Assembly: GCA_016187725.1 (NCBI GenBank)
Contig: JACPJE010000068.1
Location: 1 to 64,000, forward strand
Origin: Candidatus Latescibacterota bacterium
GTDB lineage: Bacteria > Latescibacterota > UBA2968 > UBA8231
Length of the DNA: 64,000 bases
Direction: 5' to 3'
Part shown: piece after piece, positions 52,115 through 61,588 of the stretch
Layout: the number at the start of each line of letters is the position of its first letter
Position numbering within the stretch: position 1 is the first letter of the stretch
Translations under genes and position numbers: made by a program
Notes under the pieces: generated by a model
Database searches by the model: none
What the model was told of the DNA's origin: nothing
The model's input: only the letters and a program-made list of their open reading frames with translations

Positions 52115-53251
52115 TCACTTTATGCGCGCTGGATCGATGGGATAATCCCCCCACGCCTCCACCATCTCCCCGATACGCTCCAGCCGGCTCAGCAGCGCCC
52201 CGGGCATGACGTTGTCGGCCACCCCCAGGATGAAGGCGTCGCCCGGGGCGACGGTGCGGAAGATGCCGCGCATGTACGCCTCGAACTGGTCTTCGCTGTA
52301 GGCTTCCTCCAGGATCACCGAGGGCACCGCCCCCCAGATGATCATGTCGGCGCCCCAGAAGCGGCGCGCCTCCTCCAGCGTGCAGGTCACCTGCGGGGCG
52401 GTGGTGAAGGTCTCGACCATGTCGAAACCGGCCTCCTGCAAATGCCTCAGGATCAGCCGCGAGTCGTTGTCGGCGTGCATGCACAGGAGCTTGTCGTGCC
52501 CGTGCAGCAATTCGGAGAAATCCTGGTAATACGGGGTGATGTAGCGGCTGAAAAGCGGCGGCGGGGTGAGGTTGGAATCCAAGTGGACCCCGTGCAGGAT
52601 CAGGCGGGCCGGCGAGGCGGCCACCACCGGCCAGACCCGCTCGCGTTCCAGCTCCTCCATGGTGCGCAACAGCCGCTCCGTTTCGCCGGGACAGTCGGCC
52701 AGCAGATAATAGGCGTTGTTGTACCCGGCCAGTTTTTGCAAGAAATGGTGGAGGGGGCAGTCGCCGGCCGCCACCAGGGGATAGCCGTCCTCGCCGATCT
52801 GGGCCTCGTACTGGAGGTACTTCTCGTAGGTGGGGATGTAGTGGGTGTGCTCGAACAGGTATTCGACCACGGCGAAGTCGGCGGGACCCTTGATCAGGTG
52901 CTCCACCTCCAGGCTCTGGATGCCCACCCGTTCCAGTTCGGCTGAAGAGCGGTACCGGCTCTCCACCTGGCCCATTGGGGTCCGGTAGGTGTACAGGGTG
53001 GACTCGCCCTCCTGGCGGCTGTGCACCTCCACGTCCCCCCGCTGCTCGCCGGCGAAGATCTGCCCTTCGCGCGCTGGCGTTCCCATGCCCAACTGGTGTT
53101 CGATCTGGCGCAGGGACATGCCGGCAAAGCGCTTGGGCAGGGTGTGCTGGCACTGGTGGGCGGTGTGCCAGAGTTGCAGCCGGGGTATCCAGGGGATACG
53201 GTCCGGGCTCTTGCGGTCCATGATGGCCAGCAGTCGCTCCCGGTCGGTCAT
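52115..53251 (-). CDS. URO-D-family corrinoid methyltransferase candidate, copy 3
   Basis: 378 residues from ATG 53251 behind GGGAGG. Opens T-D-R-E-R-L-L-A-I-M-D-R-K-S-P-D-R-I-P-W, as in URO-D family proteins. The metal-ligand loop reads L-C-M-H-A-D-N-D, an HxD variant. It lies 13 bp after the folate fusion gene and 20 bp before copy 4. It differs enough in sequence from the other three copies to act on another substrate or partner. Confidence 0.82.
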   Translation of the reverse strand: MTDRERLLAIMDRKSPDRIPWIPRLQLWHTAHQCQHTLPKRFAGMSLRQIEHQLGMGTPAREGQIFAGEQRGDVEVHSRQEGESTLYTYRTPMGQVESRYRSSAELERVGIQSLEVEHLIKGPADFAVVEYLFEHTHYIPTYEKYLQYEAQIGEDGYPLVAAGDCPLHHFLQKLAGYNNAYYLLADCPGETERLLRTMEELERERVWPVVAASPARLILHGVHLDSNLTPPPLFSRYITPYYQDFSELLHGHDKLLCMHADNDSRLILRHLQEAGFDMVETFTTAPQVTCTLEEARRFWGADMIIWGAVPSVILEEAYSEDQFEAYMRGIFRTVAPGDAFILGVADNVMPGALLSRLERIGEMVEAWGDYPIDPARIK

Positions 53252-53264
53252 CGGTGCCCTCCCT

Positions 53265-55784
53265 TCAGTGGGCAGGCCTGCCCAGGTCCAAGGCTTCGGC
53301 GCGCAGGCCCAGCACCTCGTTGCGCCACGAGGAAGAGTGCTGCAGCGCGGGGTCCTTGGGGAACTGGATGGGGTAGAGGTCATTGAGCCGACCAGTGCGC
53401 AGCGCGGTCTCGACCACCTGGTTCCAGTAGCAGCGCCGTTCCGGGTGCACCTCGCAGTTGCCGCCCAGGTCGGCCCCGCCGCAGGGACCGTTGAGCTGGT
53501 GCTTGGCGCAGCCGGCAGTGGGCTCGGGGCAGCGGTAGAAAAGGTCGGCAATGCGGCAATCCCCGCACATCTCGCAGCCCAGGGTGGCGCTCTTGACCGC
53601 CTGTTCGGCCTGGGTGAGCAGGCGTAGCCTCAGCGAGTCGGCCGGCCCGGAGACCAGCCCCTCCAGCAGCGGGTACAGACCGCGGTCCTTGCGGAAGAAG
53701 AGTTTATGCACCAGGTCCATGCCAGTACTGCTTTCCTGGTACCCGTGGCGCTGGGCCTGCTGGTAGGGCCCTTCCTTCAGGAGGCCGTCTTCGCCTTCGG
53801 GGAAGAGGTAGAAGGCCTTTTCCGGGGCCAGGCGCATGGGGCCCTGCTCGTCGCCGGCGCTGAACTCCTCTAGGCTCTCCCGCCAGGGGCGGCCCTCCAG
53901 TTGGCGGATGGTCTCCAACACCTCCAGGGCGTCGGCCATCTGGGTGAAGCCGGCCAGATCCACCCCCCGGTACCCCAGGCCCCGCACCAGCAGGTCGGCC
54001 AGGAGCGCGGCCCGGCGGATGGAGAAGGCGCGCTGGTACTCGGCCAGGTCGCCAAAGCCCAGCTTCTGCACCCGGGAGCGCTCCTTCTTGGACAGCAGCC
54101 GGCTCTGGTATTTCTTTTTCAGATCCTCGGGGATCACCACCCCGGCCACGTGCGCATGGCTGAGGATTCTGAGGAACTGCGGGGTGAGGTAGTAGGCCAT
54201 GCCGATCAGCGGCACCGGCTCCATGCCAGAGGTCTTGAGATAGAGTTGCAACTCGTGGAATTTCTTGGGGTCATAGCCCAGCTGGGTGATGAAGTACGCG
54301 GCGCCGGCCTGGCGCTTCTTCCACAGCTTGAGGTACTGGCCCCACAGGTCGGGCTCCTCGTACTTGAAGGGCGAGACGGCCGCCCCGGCGCACAGCCCTT
54401 CGAGCCCCCCCCCGGAGCGGGGCATCAGGGAGGGGAAATCCAGGCCGCGGCGCAGGCACTGCAGGGCCATCAGCAAGGTCACGGCGTCGAGGTCGAAGTT
54501 GGCCCGCCCCTCGAAGGAGTAGTCGCCGGTGACGGCGAAGAAATGGCGCAGCCCCTGGCGGTACATGCCAATGGCCCGCTGGGCCAGGCCCACCCGGTCG
54601 GAACTCTTGCAGGAGAGATTGACGATGGGCTGCCGGTCCATGATCCGCCCCACCTCCAGCCCGATGGTGTCCGGGCCGGGCACCCGGTGCCCGCCGGGGG
54701 TGTCGGTGATACTAAAAGTAAAGGGGGTGTTGCGGGCCTCTTCGGCCAGCTCCAGGATCTGGTCCACCCCGTCCTCAGAGGGGGCCATCTCCAGGAGGTA
54801 GATGGGCGGCCCGGAGGGGTCGGCCAGGGCCTTGCCGAAGAGGTCGGGCAGCGGCTTGCGCCGGGCCGGGGCCGGGGACCGGGGATTGCCCTGGGCAAAG
54901 TCCACCAGCAGGGAGAGGGCATCGGCCTCCTGGTCCTCGACGATGCGGCGGATCAGCGCCAGAATCTTGCTGTCTGCCTTGTCCTCCCCACTCATCTGCA
55001 CCGCGTCGAGGATGGCCGCGTCCACCCCGTATTCCATGGCCAGGTTCAGGTAGGCGCGGTTGATGGCCAGGCGCCGGGGCAGGCCGTCGGAGCAGTTGGA
55101 GAGGCCCAGGCACACGTGCACCCCGGCCATCTGGGCGTCGGCGCGGATGGCGCGGATGCCCTCGAAGGTGCGGCGGGTGTAGCCCACCACGTCGGCGCCC
55201 AGGGGCCCCACCGTGGGGTCGAAGAAGATCTCGTCCGCGGCAAAACCGGCGGCCACTGCCTTGTCGAAGAGATAGCGGGCGGTCTCGTGGTAGACCTCGG
55301 GGCCGGCGATGTCGGTGAAGCCGGTCTGGTCCCCCACCCTTTCGAGGAGCATACACACTGCCGAGAAGGGCAGCTGCCGGCGCATGCCCAGCACCTCCAG
55401 GCGGGTGGCGGTCACCGAGTTGACCAGGGGTTTGGCGCGGCCCCCGGTGAGCTTGTGGTAGAAGATCAGGCCGTGCTCCAGCACCTGGGGATCGGAGCTG
55501 TCGATACAGGGGGGAATGCCCCGGCCGTGCCGCTCGATGAGGGTGAGGATGTGTTCCATCAGCCGCAGGGCGTTCTGGCGGCCAAGGCCGGTGTCGATGA
55601 GGAAGTCGTCGACGTTGACGTCGAGGTAGTTGGCTCCGGCCCCGGCCTGGGCCCCCACCAGCTCGAGCAGGTGGCGCTCGCCGGCCTCGCGGTCCAGCGC
55701 GTCTCCCTGCAGCCAGCGCCGGCCCGAGGCGCGCACCGTGGGGATGTGGCAGTGAAGGGCTTCGCCGATGCGGATCAGTGCCAT
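53265..55784 (-). CDS. Pterin methyltransferase / MetF / MetV-like triple fusion
   Basis: 839 residues. Residues about 1-295 are a pterin-binding methyltransferase domain (D-V-N-V-D-D at 55-60, L-G-L-S-N230-C-S-D-G-L-P, as in MetH and AcsE). About 325-600 form a MetF-type methylenetetrahydrofolate reductase barrel. About 640-800 form a Cys-rich MTHFR_C/MetV-type end with C737, C740, C743, C752, C759, C768, C777 and C785. Acetogens carry these as separate proteins. One chain could take a methyl group from the corrinoid protein onto tetrahydrofolate and oxidise it to methylene-tetrahydrofolate, or run the reverse. The gene lies within the corrinoid operon. Confidence 0.88.
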   Translation of the reverse strand: MALIRIGEALHCHIPTVRASGRRWLQGDALDREAGERHLLELVGAQAGAGANYLDVNVDDFLIDTGLGRQNALRLMEHILTLIERHGRGIPPCIDSSDPQVLEHGLIFYHKLTGGRAKPLVNSVTATRLEVLGMRRQLPFSAVCMLLERVGDQTGFTDIAGPEVYHETARYLFDKAVAAGFAADEIFFDPTVGPLGADVVGYTRRTFEGIRAIRADAQMAGVHVCLGLSNCSDGLPRRLAINRAYLNLAMEYGVDAAILDAVQMSGEDKADSKILALIRRIVEDQEADALSLLVDFAQGNPRSPAPARRKPLPDLFGKALADPSGPPIYLLEMAPSEDGVDQILELAEEARNTPFTFSITDTPGGHRVPGPDTIGLEVGRIMDRQPIVNLSCKSSDRVGLAQRAIGMYRQGLRHFFAVTGDYSFEGRANFDLDAVTLLMALQCLRRGLDFPSLMPRSGGGLEGLCAGAAVSPFKYEEPDLWGQYLKLWKKRQAGAAYFITQLGYDPKKFHELQLYLKTSGMEPVPLIGMAYYLTPQFLRILSHAHVAGVVIPEDLKKKYQSRLLSKKERSRVQKLGFGDLAEYQRAFSIRRAALLADLLVRGLGYRGVDLAGFTQMADALEVLETIRQLEGRPWRESLEEFSAGDEQGPMRLAPEKAFYLFPEGEDGLLKEGPYQQAQRHGYQESSTGMDLVHKLFFRKDRGLYPLLEGLVSGPADSLRLRLLTQAEQAVKSATLGCEMCGDCRIADLFYRCPEPTAGCAKHQLNGPCGGADLGGNCEVHPERRCYWNQVVETALRTGRLNDLYPIQFPKDPALQHSSSWRNEVLGLRAEALDLGRPAH

Positions 55785-55799
55785 GGAGGGCCTCTCTTT

Positions 55800-57617
55800 C
55801 TAACCGTTGAACAACATGGACTCGGCGAAGCGCATCTGGAAATCCGGGGTGCCGGCCAGTTGGAGGTGTTCGGCCTGCCGGGCGGCCAGCGTCCCTCGCT
55901 GGCGCAGGGCTCTGGAGACCAGGGCCAGGCGCGCGCCCACCAGGGCGCCGTTGCCCACAAAGCGGATTTTTTCTGGGTTTACCGCCGGCAGCAGGCCCAG
56001 GCGCAGGGCGCTGTGCTCGTCGAGGTAGTTGCCAAAGCCCCCGGCCAGGCAGAACTCGTCCAGGTCCCCAGGGGTCAGACCGGTCTTCTCCAGCAGGAAA
56101 TCGATGGCCGTGCGGATGGAGCCCTTGGCCAGCTGCAATTCGCGGATGTCGCGCTGGGTCAGGGCCAGGGGCGGCTCCCCCTCCCTCCAGGCCAGCACAA
56201 AGGCGCGGTCTTCTTCCTGTTCGATCAGCCGCTCCTTCCAGACCTGGGCTTCCACCTCCTCGGGGTCCAGCAGGCGCCCGGTCTCGTCGACGATCCCGTG
56301 GCGCACCAGCTCCGCTCCCGCGTCCAGCAATCCCGAGCCGCACAGGCCGCGCGGCGGCCCCCCGCCGATCACCTTGAGTTTGACGTTCCCGTCCAGGTGC
56401 ACCTCCTCGATGGCGCCGGGGGCGGCGTACATGCCGCAGGCGATGCGCGCCCCCTCGAAGGCGGGCCCCGCCGGGGTGGAGGTCACCAGCAGGCGCCTGC
56501 CGTAGCGCAGGGCCAATTCGCAGTTGGTGCCGATGTCGGCCACCAGGCGGATGCGGCCCTCGTCCTCGTCCAGGCCGGTAGCCAGGATGGCCCCCACGGT
56601 GTCGGCGCCCACGAAGCCGGCGATCTCGGGCAATATGTAGAGCCAGGCCGCCGGGTTGAGCGCCAGGCCGGCCTGGCGGGCCGGCATCTCCAGGGCGTCG
56701 CCGAAGATGGCCACGTAGGGCAGGTGGCCCAGTGACAGGGGCGAGATGCCCAGGAAGAGGTGCATCATGGTGGAATTGCCCACCAGGGTGGCTTCGTACA
56801 CCTCGGCGTGCTGCACCCCGGCTTTTTCCAGAGCCAGACCGATCACCTCCTGGAGGCTGGCCACTGCTGCCTGGCGCAGCTCTTCCAGTTGCGCTTCCCC
56901 TGCGAGGGTGTGGTTGATGCGGGCGATCACGTCGTGGCCATAGGCGGTCTGTTTGTTGACCACCGCGGCATGGCCCACCTCGCGGCCACTGACCAGGTCC
57001 ACCAGCGAGGCCACCACCGTGGTGGTGCCCAGGTCCAGGGCCACGCCGAAGCAGCGCCCGGAGGTGTCCCCCCGCTCCAGGCCGAGCAGGCGGTCCTCGC
57101 GCAGCACCGCGGTGAAGGTCCCCCCCTCCCCGTCGAGCAGGGAGGGCAGCCGGCGCAGGAGATCCAGGTCGGCCCGCAGGTCAGCCCGCAGCTCCCCCGA
57201 CCAGCGCAGGTGTTCCAGCCGCGCCCAGGGCTGGTGCAGTTTCTGGGGCTCCAGGTGGACGACCTGCTTGGTCACCGCCGGGTCGATGGCCACCGGGCGG
57301 CTCACCCCGCCGGGCAGGATGCGCATGGCCGGCCGCCGCGACGAGGCGGGGATCTCCACCCGCAGGGACCCGGCGACCCGCACCCGGCAGGAGAGGCGCA
57401 GCCCCTGGTCCAGCTCTTCGGGGGTGAGCAGGGCGTTCTCCTCGGGCAGGGGCGGTGCGGCTCCCTCCTCGATGCGCACCCGGCACTTGCCGCAGGTGCC
57501 CTCCCCCCCACAGGGGGCCAGCACCTCGGCACCCAGGCGGGCCAGGGCCTCGCGCAGGGGCAGGCCCTCGGGCACTTCGGCGCTCTGGCCTTCGGGAAGG
57601 AGGGTCAGGATGCTCAT
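55800..57617 (-). CDS. RACo-type corrinoid activation protein (2Fe-2S ferredoxin plus ASKHA)
   Basis: 605 residues. An N-terminal plant-type 2Fe-2S domain has C36, C42, C45 and C77. A middle linker leads to an ASKHA/DUF4445 ATPase (G-V-A-L-D-L-G-T-T-T-V-V near 191, L-V-A-D-I-G-T-N-C-E-L-A and G-S-G-L-L-D-A-G). Family members use ATP to re-reduce inactive Co(II) corrinoid to Co(I). It overlaps the DUF1638 gene by four bases, consistent with serving the corrinoid protein of this operon. Confidence 0.92.
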   Translation of the reverse strand: MSILTLLPEGQSAEVPEGLPLREALARLGAEVLAPCGGEGTCGKCRVRIEEGAAPPLPEENALLTPEELDQGLRLSCRVRVAGSLRVEIPASSRRPAMRILPGGVSRPVAIDPAVTKQVVHLEPQKLHQPWARLEHLRWSGELRADLRADLDLLRRLPSLLDGEGGTFTAVLREDRLLGLERGDTSGRCFGVALDLGTTTVVASLVDLVSGREVGHAAVVNKQTAYGHDVIARINHTLAGEAQLEELRQAAVASLQEVIGLALEKAGVQHAEVYEATLVGNSTMMHLFLGISPLSLGHLPYVAIFGDALEMPARQAGLALNPAAWLYILPEIAGFVGADTVGAILATGLDEDEGRIRLVADIGTNCELALRYGRRLLVTSTPAGPAFEGARIACGMYAAPGAIEEVHLDGNVKLKVIGGGPPRGLCGSGLLDAGAELVRHGIVDETGRLLDPEEVEAQVWKERLIEQEEDRAFVLAWREGEPPLALTQRDIRELQLAKGSIRTAIDFLLEKTGLTPGDLDEFCLAGGFGNYLDEHSALRLGLLPAVNPEKIRFVGNGALVGARLALVSRALRQRGTLAARQAEHLQLAGTPDFQMRFAESMLFNG

Positions 57618-58357
57618 CGGGGCAACTCGATCTGGATGATGTCCTCGCCGTAGCTGGGAGCGATGCGCTCCCCCGGCTGGGCGGTCAGGAAGTCCTCGGC
57701 GGACCAGGGGCCGTCGAGCCAGGCCTGCAGCAGACTCAGATCCCCCTCCACCTCGGCGTACTCCCAGTTGCGTTCCTGGCAGAGCTTCTCAGCCTGCCCC
57801 TTGGCGGGCAGGTGGCGGGTGAAGGGGAAGTCGATGAACACCCCGCGGCTATAGTGCTGGGTCCAGCCGTCCATCACCTCTATCAGGTACCGGGCGTTTT
57901 CCTCGCCGTATTCGGCCACCATCTCCTCATAGCTGCGCTGCTTGCCCAGGCCGGCCCCCTGCCGGCGCTCGGGCCGCTCCCCGCCCCGCTGGCGGTGCTC
58001 CAGCCAGCCGGCGGTATAGTAGTAAGTGCCCGAGTGCTCCAGGAAGTATTCCTTGTACCGCTCCTTGGAGCCCAGGAAGAAGGTGATGCAGTCGTGGGCG
58101 CGCGGGATGACCAGCCGGGTGTGGCGGGCCTCTAGTCCCTTGAGCATGTTGTTGCACAGGCCGTAGCCCAGCAGGATGCCGTCGAAGCGGCCTTCCTCCA
58201 CCGCGTCGATGCGTTCCTGGATGCGGTGGAGGCCCACCTCGGGATTGTCGTGGTACCCCTGGCTGAGAAAATCCAGGTCGAACTGGTTGGGGGAGCGGGC
58301 GGCGCAGGCGCAGATCTCGCGGAAGGCGACCTCGCAGGTGATGACTTTCAGAAACAT
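57614..58357 (-). CDS. DUF1638 protein, corrinoid methyltransferase partner
   Basis: 247 residues from ATG 58357. It overlaps the upstream URO-D gene by 10 bp and the RACo gene by 4. It has conserved C-E-V-A-F-R-E-I, G-Y-G-L-C-N-N, R-A-H-D-C-I-T-F-F-L-G and G-T-Y-Y-Y-T-A-G-W, typical of DUF1638. This family is often found next to corrinoid methyltransferase genes in methanogens and some bacteria, but its reaction is not known to me. Confidence 0.82.
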   Translation of the reverse strand: MFLKVITCEVAFREICACAARSPNQFDLDFLSQGYHDNPEVGLHRIQERIDAVEEGRFDGILLGYGLCNNMLKGLEARHTRLVIPRAHDCITFFLGSKERYKEYFLEHSGTYYYTAGWLEHRQRGGERPERRQGAGLGKQRSYEEMVAEYGEENARYLIEVMDGWTQHYSRGVFIDFPFTRHLPAKGQAEKLCQERNWEYAEVEGDLSLLQAWLDGPWSAEDFLTAQPGERIAPSYGEDIIQIELPR

Positions 58358-59517
58358 AACCCGCGTCCGAATTCCCTGACCGTATCGTACATGGCCCACA
58401 GCTGCTCCAGGCCCACGTCCGGGGGCAGGTTATTGCCTTCGCGCAGGATGAAGCGACCCCCCTGCGAGATGCCGCTCTTCAGGATGCGCACCACCTCCTC
58501 CCGCACCTGGGCCGGGGTGGCCCCCTGCAAAAACATCACCGAGGGCCCGCCACGGACCTCCACCTCGGGGCCCAGGGCCTGGCGCACCCAGGAAAAATCG
58601 ATGGGGAAACCGGTGTCGAAGGAGCGGATACTGAGTTCGTCGCGCAGGAAGGGGAAGAAGCGGGTGGCGTCGCCGCACAGGTGGATGGCATTGGCCCCCG
58701 GTTCGGATAATCCCTCGATGAGCTGGCGGTGGAAGGGCAGCACCTGCTCGGTGTACCTCTCGATGGAGAGGGACTGGATGGCGTCGTCGGCAAAGCCACA
58801 TCCATTGGTTTTCTGCGGCTGGCCCAGGCGCTGGCGGTAGGCGCGGATGCGGGAGAGGGTGGCCTCGGTGATATAGGCCAGCAGTTGGCGGGCATACTCG
58901 GGGTCAGCGGCCAGGTCGGTGAGGAACTCGGCGGCCCCGCGCAGGTTGCAGGCCACGGTCACCGGGCCGTCGGTGCCCAGGCCAGCGGGCAGCACCCGGG
59001 CGATGGGCTTGCCCAGGTAGGTGAAACCCTCTTCCTGCCGGCGTTTGAAGTATTCGCAGAAGGCCCAGTTGCGCTCCATCAGGCCGCCGCTGAAGGGGTC
59101 GGGAATGCCCTTTTTTAGCAGCGACCACTTGCGGCGCTCGTCCTGGAGCAGGGGCTGGGTGTCGGGCACTTCGCCATCGAAATAGTGCAGCGGGCAGCCG
59201 AACCAGCCCGCCTCGTAGGAGTTGAGGAAGTCGACGTAGACCTCCCAGCCCTTTTCCGGCAGCCCCATCTCCGCGTCCTGGGGCACGTGTCGGCGCACCC
59301 AGGCCTGGTGCTCCAGCTGCCGGGTGAGCATGCTCTCCGGATCGCCGAAGTACTGGGCGAAGCTGAGGCCGCGCGGGTTGGCCGGGTGGCCGAAGGCCGT
59401 GTACCGGGGATTGATGCCCAGGATCATGGGCACCCGCAGGGGCTCACCCCGGTGGTAGGCATCCCACACCTGGCGGACCTCGGCGTTGTGGCGCTCGTAG
59501 TCGATCTCGGCCCGCAT
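58348..59517 (-). CDS. URO-D-family corrinoid methyltransferase candidate, copy 2 (HxC type)
   Basis: 389 residues from ATG 59517. It keeps the HxC pair (A-I-H279-L-C281-G-D), two of the three ligands of the zinc site in MtaA/MtbA, but the late Cys is not found (F-I-L-R-E-G-N-N-L-P-P-D-V at its place). That site activates thiol methyl acceptors or donors. Of the four URO-D proteins here this is the most MtaA-like. It follows the corrinoid protein gene by 26 bp. Confidence 0.82.
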   Translation of the reverse strand: MRAEIDYERHNAEVRQVWDAYHRGEPLRVPMILGINPRYTAFGHPANPRGLSFAQYFGDPESMLTRQLEHQAWVRRHVPQDAEMGLPEKGWEVYVDFLNSYEAGWFGCPLHYFDGEVPDTQPLLQDERRKWSLLKKGIPDPFSGGLMERNWAFCEYFKRRQEEGFTYLGKPIARVLPAGLGTDGPVTVACNLRGAAEFLTDLAADPEYARQLLAYITEATLSRIRAYRQRLGQPQKTNGCGFADDAIQSLSIERYTEQVLPFHRQLIEGLSEPGANAIHLCGDATRFFPFLRDELSIRSFDTGFPIDFSWVRQALGPEVEVRGGPSVMFLQGATPAQVREEVVRILKSGISQGGRFILREGNNLPPDVGLEQLWAMYDTVREFGRGLCF

Positions 59518-59543
59518 AGGTTCCCCCGTCCGCCGCGCCGCGG

Positions 59544-60185
59544 CTAGTTCAGGCTGTCGACCAGCTCCTTGGCTTTCTCCACGGCAGTGGCCGCGTCTGG
59601 CGCATAGCCGTTGGCCCCGATCTGGTCGGCATAGGTCTGGGTCACCGGCGCCCCGCCGATCAGGGTGCGGACCTGGCCCGTGATTCCTGCCTCCTTGAGG
59701 GCTTCCACGGTGGTCTTCATCCCCGACATGGTGGTGGTCAAGAGGGCCGACATGCAGACGATCTGGGCGCCCTGGGTTTTGACCGCCTCGATGAAGCGGT
59801 TGGGCGGCACGTCGATCCCTAAGTCGATGACCTCGAAACCGGCCCCTTCCAGCATCATGGCCACCAGGTTCTTGCCGATATCGTGCAGGTCGCCCTTCAC
59901 GGTGCCGATGCAGGCCCTGCCCAGGGGCTCGACCTTCTCTTCGATCAACCTGGGCCGGATCAGCTCCATCCCCTTCTTCATCGCCCGGGCGGCGATGAGC
60001 ACCTCGGGGACGTAGAACTTGTTGTTCTTGAAGTAGTCGCCCACCACGTTCATGCCGGCGATCAGGCCCTCGTGCAGGATCTGGCGCACCGGCACCTTCT
60101 CTTGCAGGGCCTGGCGCACCAGTTCTTCGACCTTGGCCGCCTGTCCCTTGATCACGTTCTGGGCGATCCCCTGTAGATCTGCCAT
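59544..60185 (-). CDS. Corrinoid (B12-binding) protein, MtbC/MtaC type
   Basis: 213 residues from ATG 60185, behind AAGGAGGAAAG. A helical cap (about 1-85) precedes a B12-binding Rossmann domain with the cobalt-ligand motif D99-L-H101-D-I-G104, then S-A-L-L-T-T-T and G-G-A-P-V. It carries a methyl group between the substrate enzyme and the folate enzyme. It is the first gene of a seven-gene operon behind a sigma54-type promoter, and ends at the terminator at 50915. Confidence 0.95.
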   Translation of the reverse strand: MADLQGIAQNVIKGQAAKVEELVRQALQEKVPVRQILHEGLIAGMNVVGDYFKNNKFYVPEVLIAARAMKKGMELIRPRLIEEKVEPLGRACIGTVKGDLHDIGKNLVAMMLEGAGFEVIDLGIDVPPNRFIEAVKTQGAQIVCMSALLTTTMSGMKTTVEALKEAGITGQVRTLIGGAPVTQTYADQIGANGYAPDAATAVEKAKELVDSLN

Positions 60186-60247
60186 GTCTTTCCTCCTTGA
60201 GGTGTGAGCCGGCCCTGCACAGGCAGGGTATGGCCGTCTTAGGTATG

Positions 60248-60264
60248 TGCAATCGCTATGCCAG
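60248..60264 (-). promoter_or_regulatory. Sigma54-type promoter of the corrinoid operon
   Basis: On the minus strand C-TGGCAT (60264-60258), five bases, TTGC-A (60252-60248). It fits the YTGGCAY...TTGCW consensus. The predicted start near 60237 gives a leader of about 52 bases to the ATG at 60185. Confidence 0.7.
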
Positions 60265-60342
60265 GACTGCGCGGCGCCCCAGAATATAGGTACAACCCCT
60301 GTTCTGGAGCACTTTTGCCTCCATGAGGGGCGCAGGTGTCTC

Positions 60343-60363
60343 AAAAATCCCCACATCCTGGGG
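60343..60363 (-). terminator. Intrinsic terminator after the upstream URO-D gene
   Basis: On the minus strand CCCCA (60363-60359), a 5-base loop and TGGGG (60353-60349), then ATTTTT. It sits 21-41 bp beyond the stop of the gene at 60384. Confidence 0.65.
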
Positions 60364-60383
60364 CATCCTGGTCCCATTCCGGG

Positions 60384-61445
60384 CTAGTTCACCCAGCCTT
60401 CCTCATAGCCAGTCTGGTAGAGGGCGACGATATTCTCGGGAGGGCTGACCGCCTGGATGTTGTGGCAGGGCGCCAGGACGTAGCCTCCCCCCTCGCCCAG
60501 CAGGCGCAGGTTCTCGCGCACCTCCCCGCGCACTTCCTCCACCGAGCCGAAGGCCAGGGTGTACTGGTTGTCCACTCCCCCGTGGAAGATCAGCCGGCCG
60601 CCGAAGTCCCGCTTGAGGGCCTCGCGCTCCATGCCCTTGCAGCGCCACTGGATGGGATTGAGCACGTCGATGCCCAGCTCGATCATCTCGGGCAGCACCT
60701 GGCGGACGGCCCCGTCGCTGTGGAAGAAGACAAAGGCCCCCCCCTGGTGGGCCAGGGCTATCATCCGCTTCATGCCCGGCAGCAGAAACCGGCGGATGTG
60801 CTCCAGCGAGAACATCAGGCTCTCCTGGCTGCCCAGATCCTCGGCCACGTAGCTGATCATCACCTGGCCCTGAGCCTGTTCACAGATGCGCCGGGTGTTC
60901 TCGTAGGCCAGGTCGAAGAGCTTGCCCAGGCAGTAATCCACAATATCGGGATGTTCGATCAGGTCCACAAAGGCCTGTTCTTCCCCGCGCAGCTTCTTAT
61001 ATAGAAGAAAAGGCTCGGAACCGCCGCCGCGGATGGGGTAGGCCTCCCAGCCCTTGAGCTGGGCCGGGATGCCCGAATAGTCGTACCAGTCCGGGCTGGG
61101 CCAGGTGTAGTGGCCCTCGATTTGCTCCACGCTGTCCCAGTGGGACAGGGGACTGTGTACACATTCGGCGTACACCCCGCTGCCGTAGTCGACCTGGCGG
61201 TGCCGGCAGCCGTAGATATCCTCCCCGGGGGGCGGAGGCGGCCCCACATAGGCCGGCCCCAGGGTGACCACCCGGTCGATGTGCAGTTTGTCGTACAGCT
61301 CCTGGTCCCCAGCACAGCGCAGGTGCCGCTTCAACTTGGCAGTGGCTTCCCCGGTGGCCCAGTAATCCATCGGTACCCGGTCCGGCCGCTCGCCCTTCAG
61401 GACGGCCAGCCAGCGCTCGCGGGGGGTCATGGTCTCTTTGGGCAT
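60384..61445 (-). CDS. URO-D-family corrinoid methyltransferase candidate, copy 1 (separate unit)
   Basis: 353 residues from ATG 61445 behind GCGAGGAAA; earlier in-frame starts are less well placed. Opens T-P-R-E-R-W-L-A-V-L-K-G-E-R-P-D-R-V-P. The metal-ligand loop is H242-S-D244-G and the late loop is V-L-A-P-C-H-N-I-Q. It has its own sigma54-type promoter and terminator, so it is controlled with, but apart from, the seven-gene operon. Confidence 0.87.
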   Translation of the reverse strand: MPKETMTPRERWLAVLKGERPDRVPMDYWATGEATAKLKRHLRCAGDQELYDKLHIDRVVTLGPAYVGPPPPPGEDIYGCRHRQVDYGSGVYAECVHSPLSHWDSVEQIEGHYTWPSPDWYDYSGIPAQLKGWEAYPIRGGGSEPFLLYKKLRGEEQAFVDLIEHPDIVDYCLGKLFDLAYENTRRICEQAQGQVMISYVAEDLGSQESLMFSLEHIRRFLLPGMKRMIALAHQGGAFVFFHSDGAVRQVLPEMIELGIDVLNPIQWRCKGMEREALKRDFGGRLIFHGGVDNQYTLAFGSVEEVRGEVRENLRLLGEGGGYVLAPCHNIQAVSPPENIVALYQTGYEEGWVN

Positions 61446-61488
61446 GGGATTTTCCTCGCAAAGGTCATGAAGGTCTCGCCCAGTTTGC

Positions 61489-61505
61489 TGCAAGGAGCGT
61501 GCCAG
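61489..61505 (-). promoter_or_regulatory. Sigma54-type promoter of the copy-1 URO-D gene
   Basis: On the minus strand C-TGGCAC (61505-61499), five bases, TTGC-A (61493-61489): a perfect match to all fixed consensus bases. The predicted start is near 61478, 33 bases before the ATG. Confidence 0.78.
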
Positions 61506-61588
61506 AGCCGAGGGTCCGGGTCACAGGGCTCTGAACTCCAAAAGAATTTTTTAACCGGCTCTTTATTTCACCGAGGGACTTTTTTATA

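Noticed and set aside
60186-60383. Cobalamin riboswitch before the corrinoid operon
   Set aside because: I looked for the conserved GCCACTG box and other core elements and found none. A sigma54-type promoter is the clearer signal.
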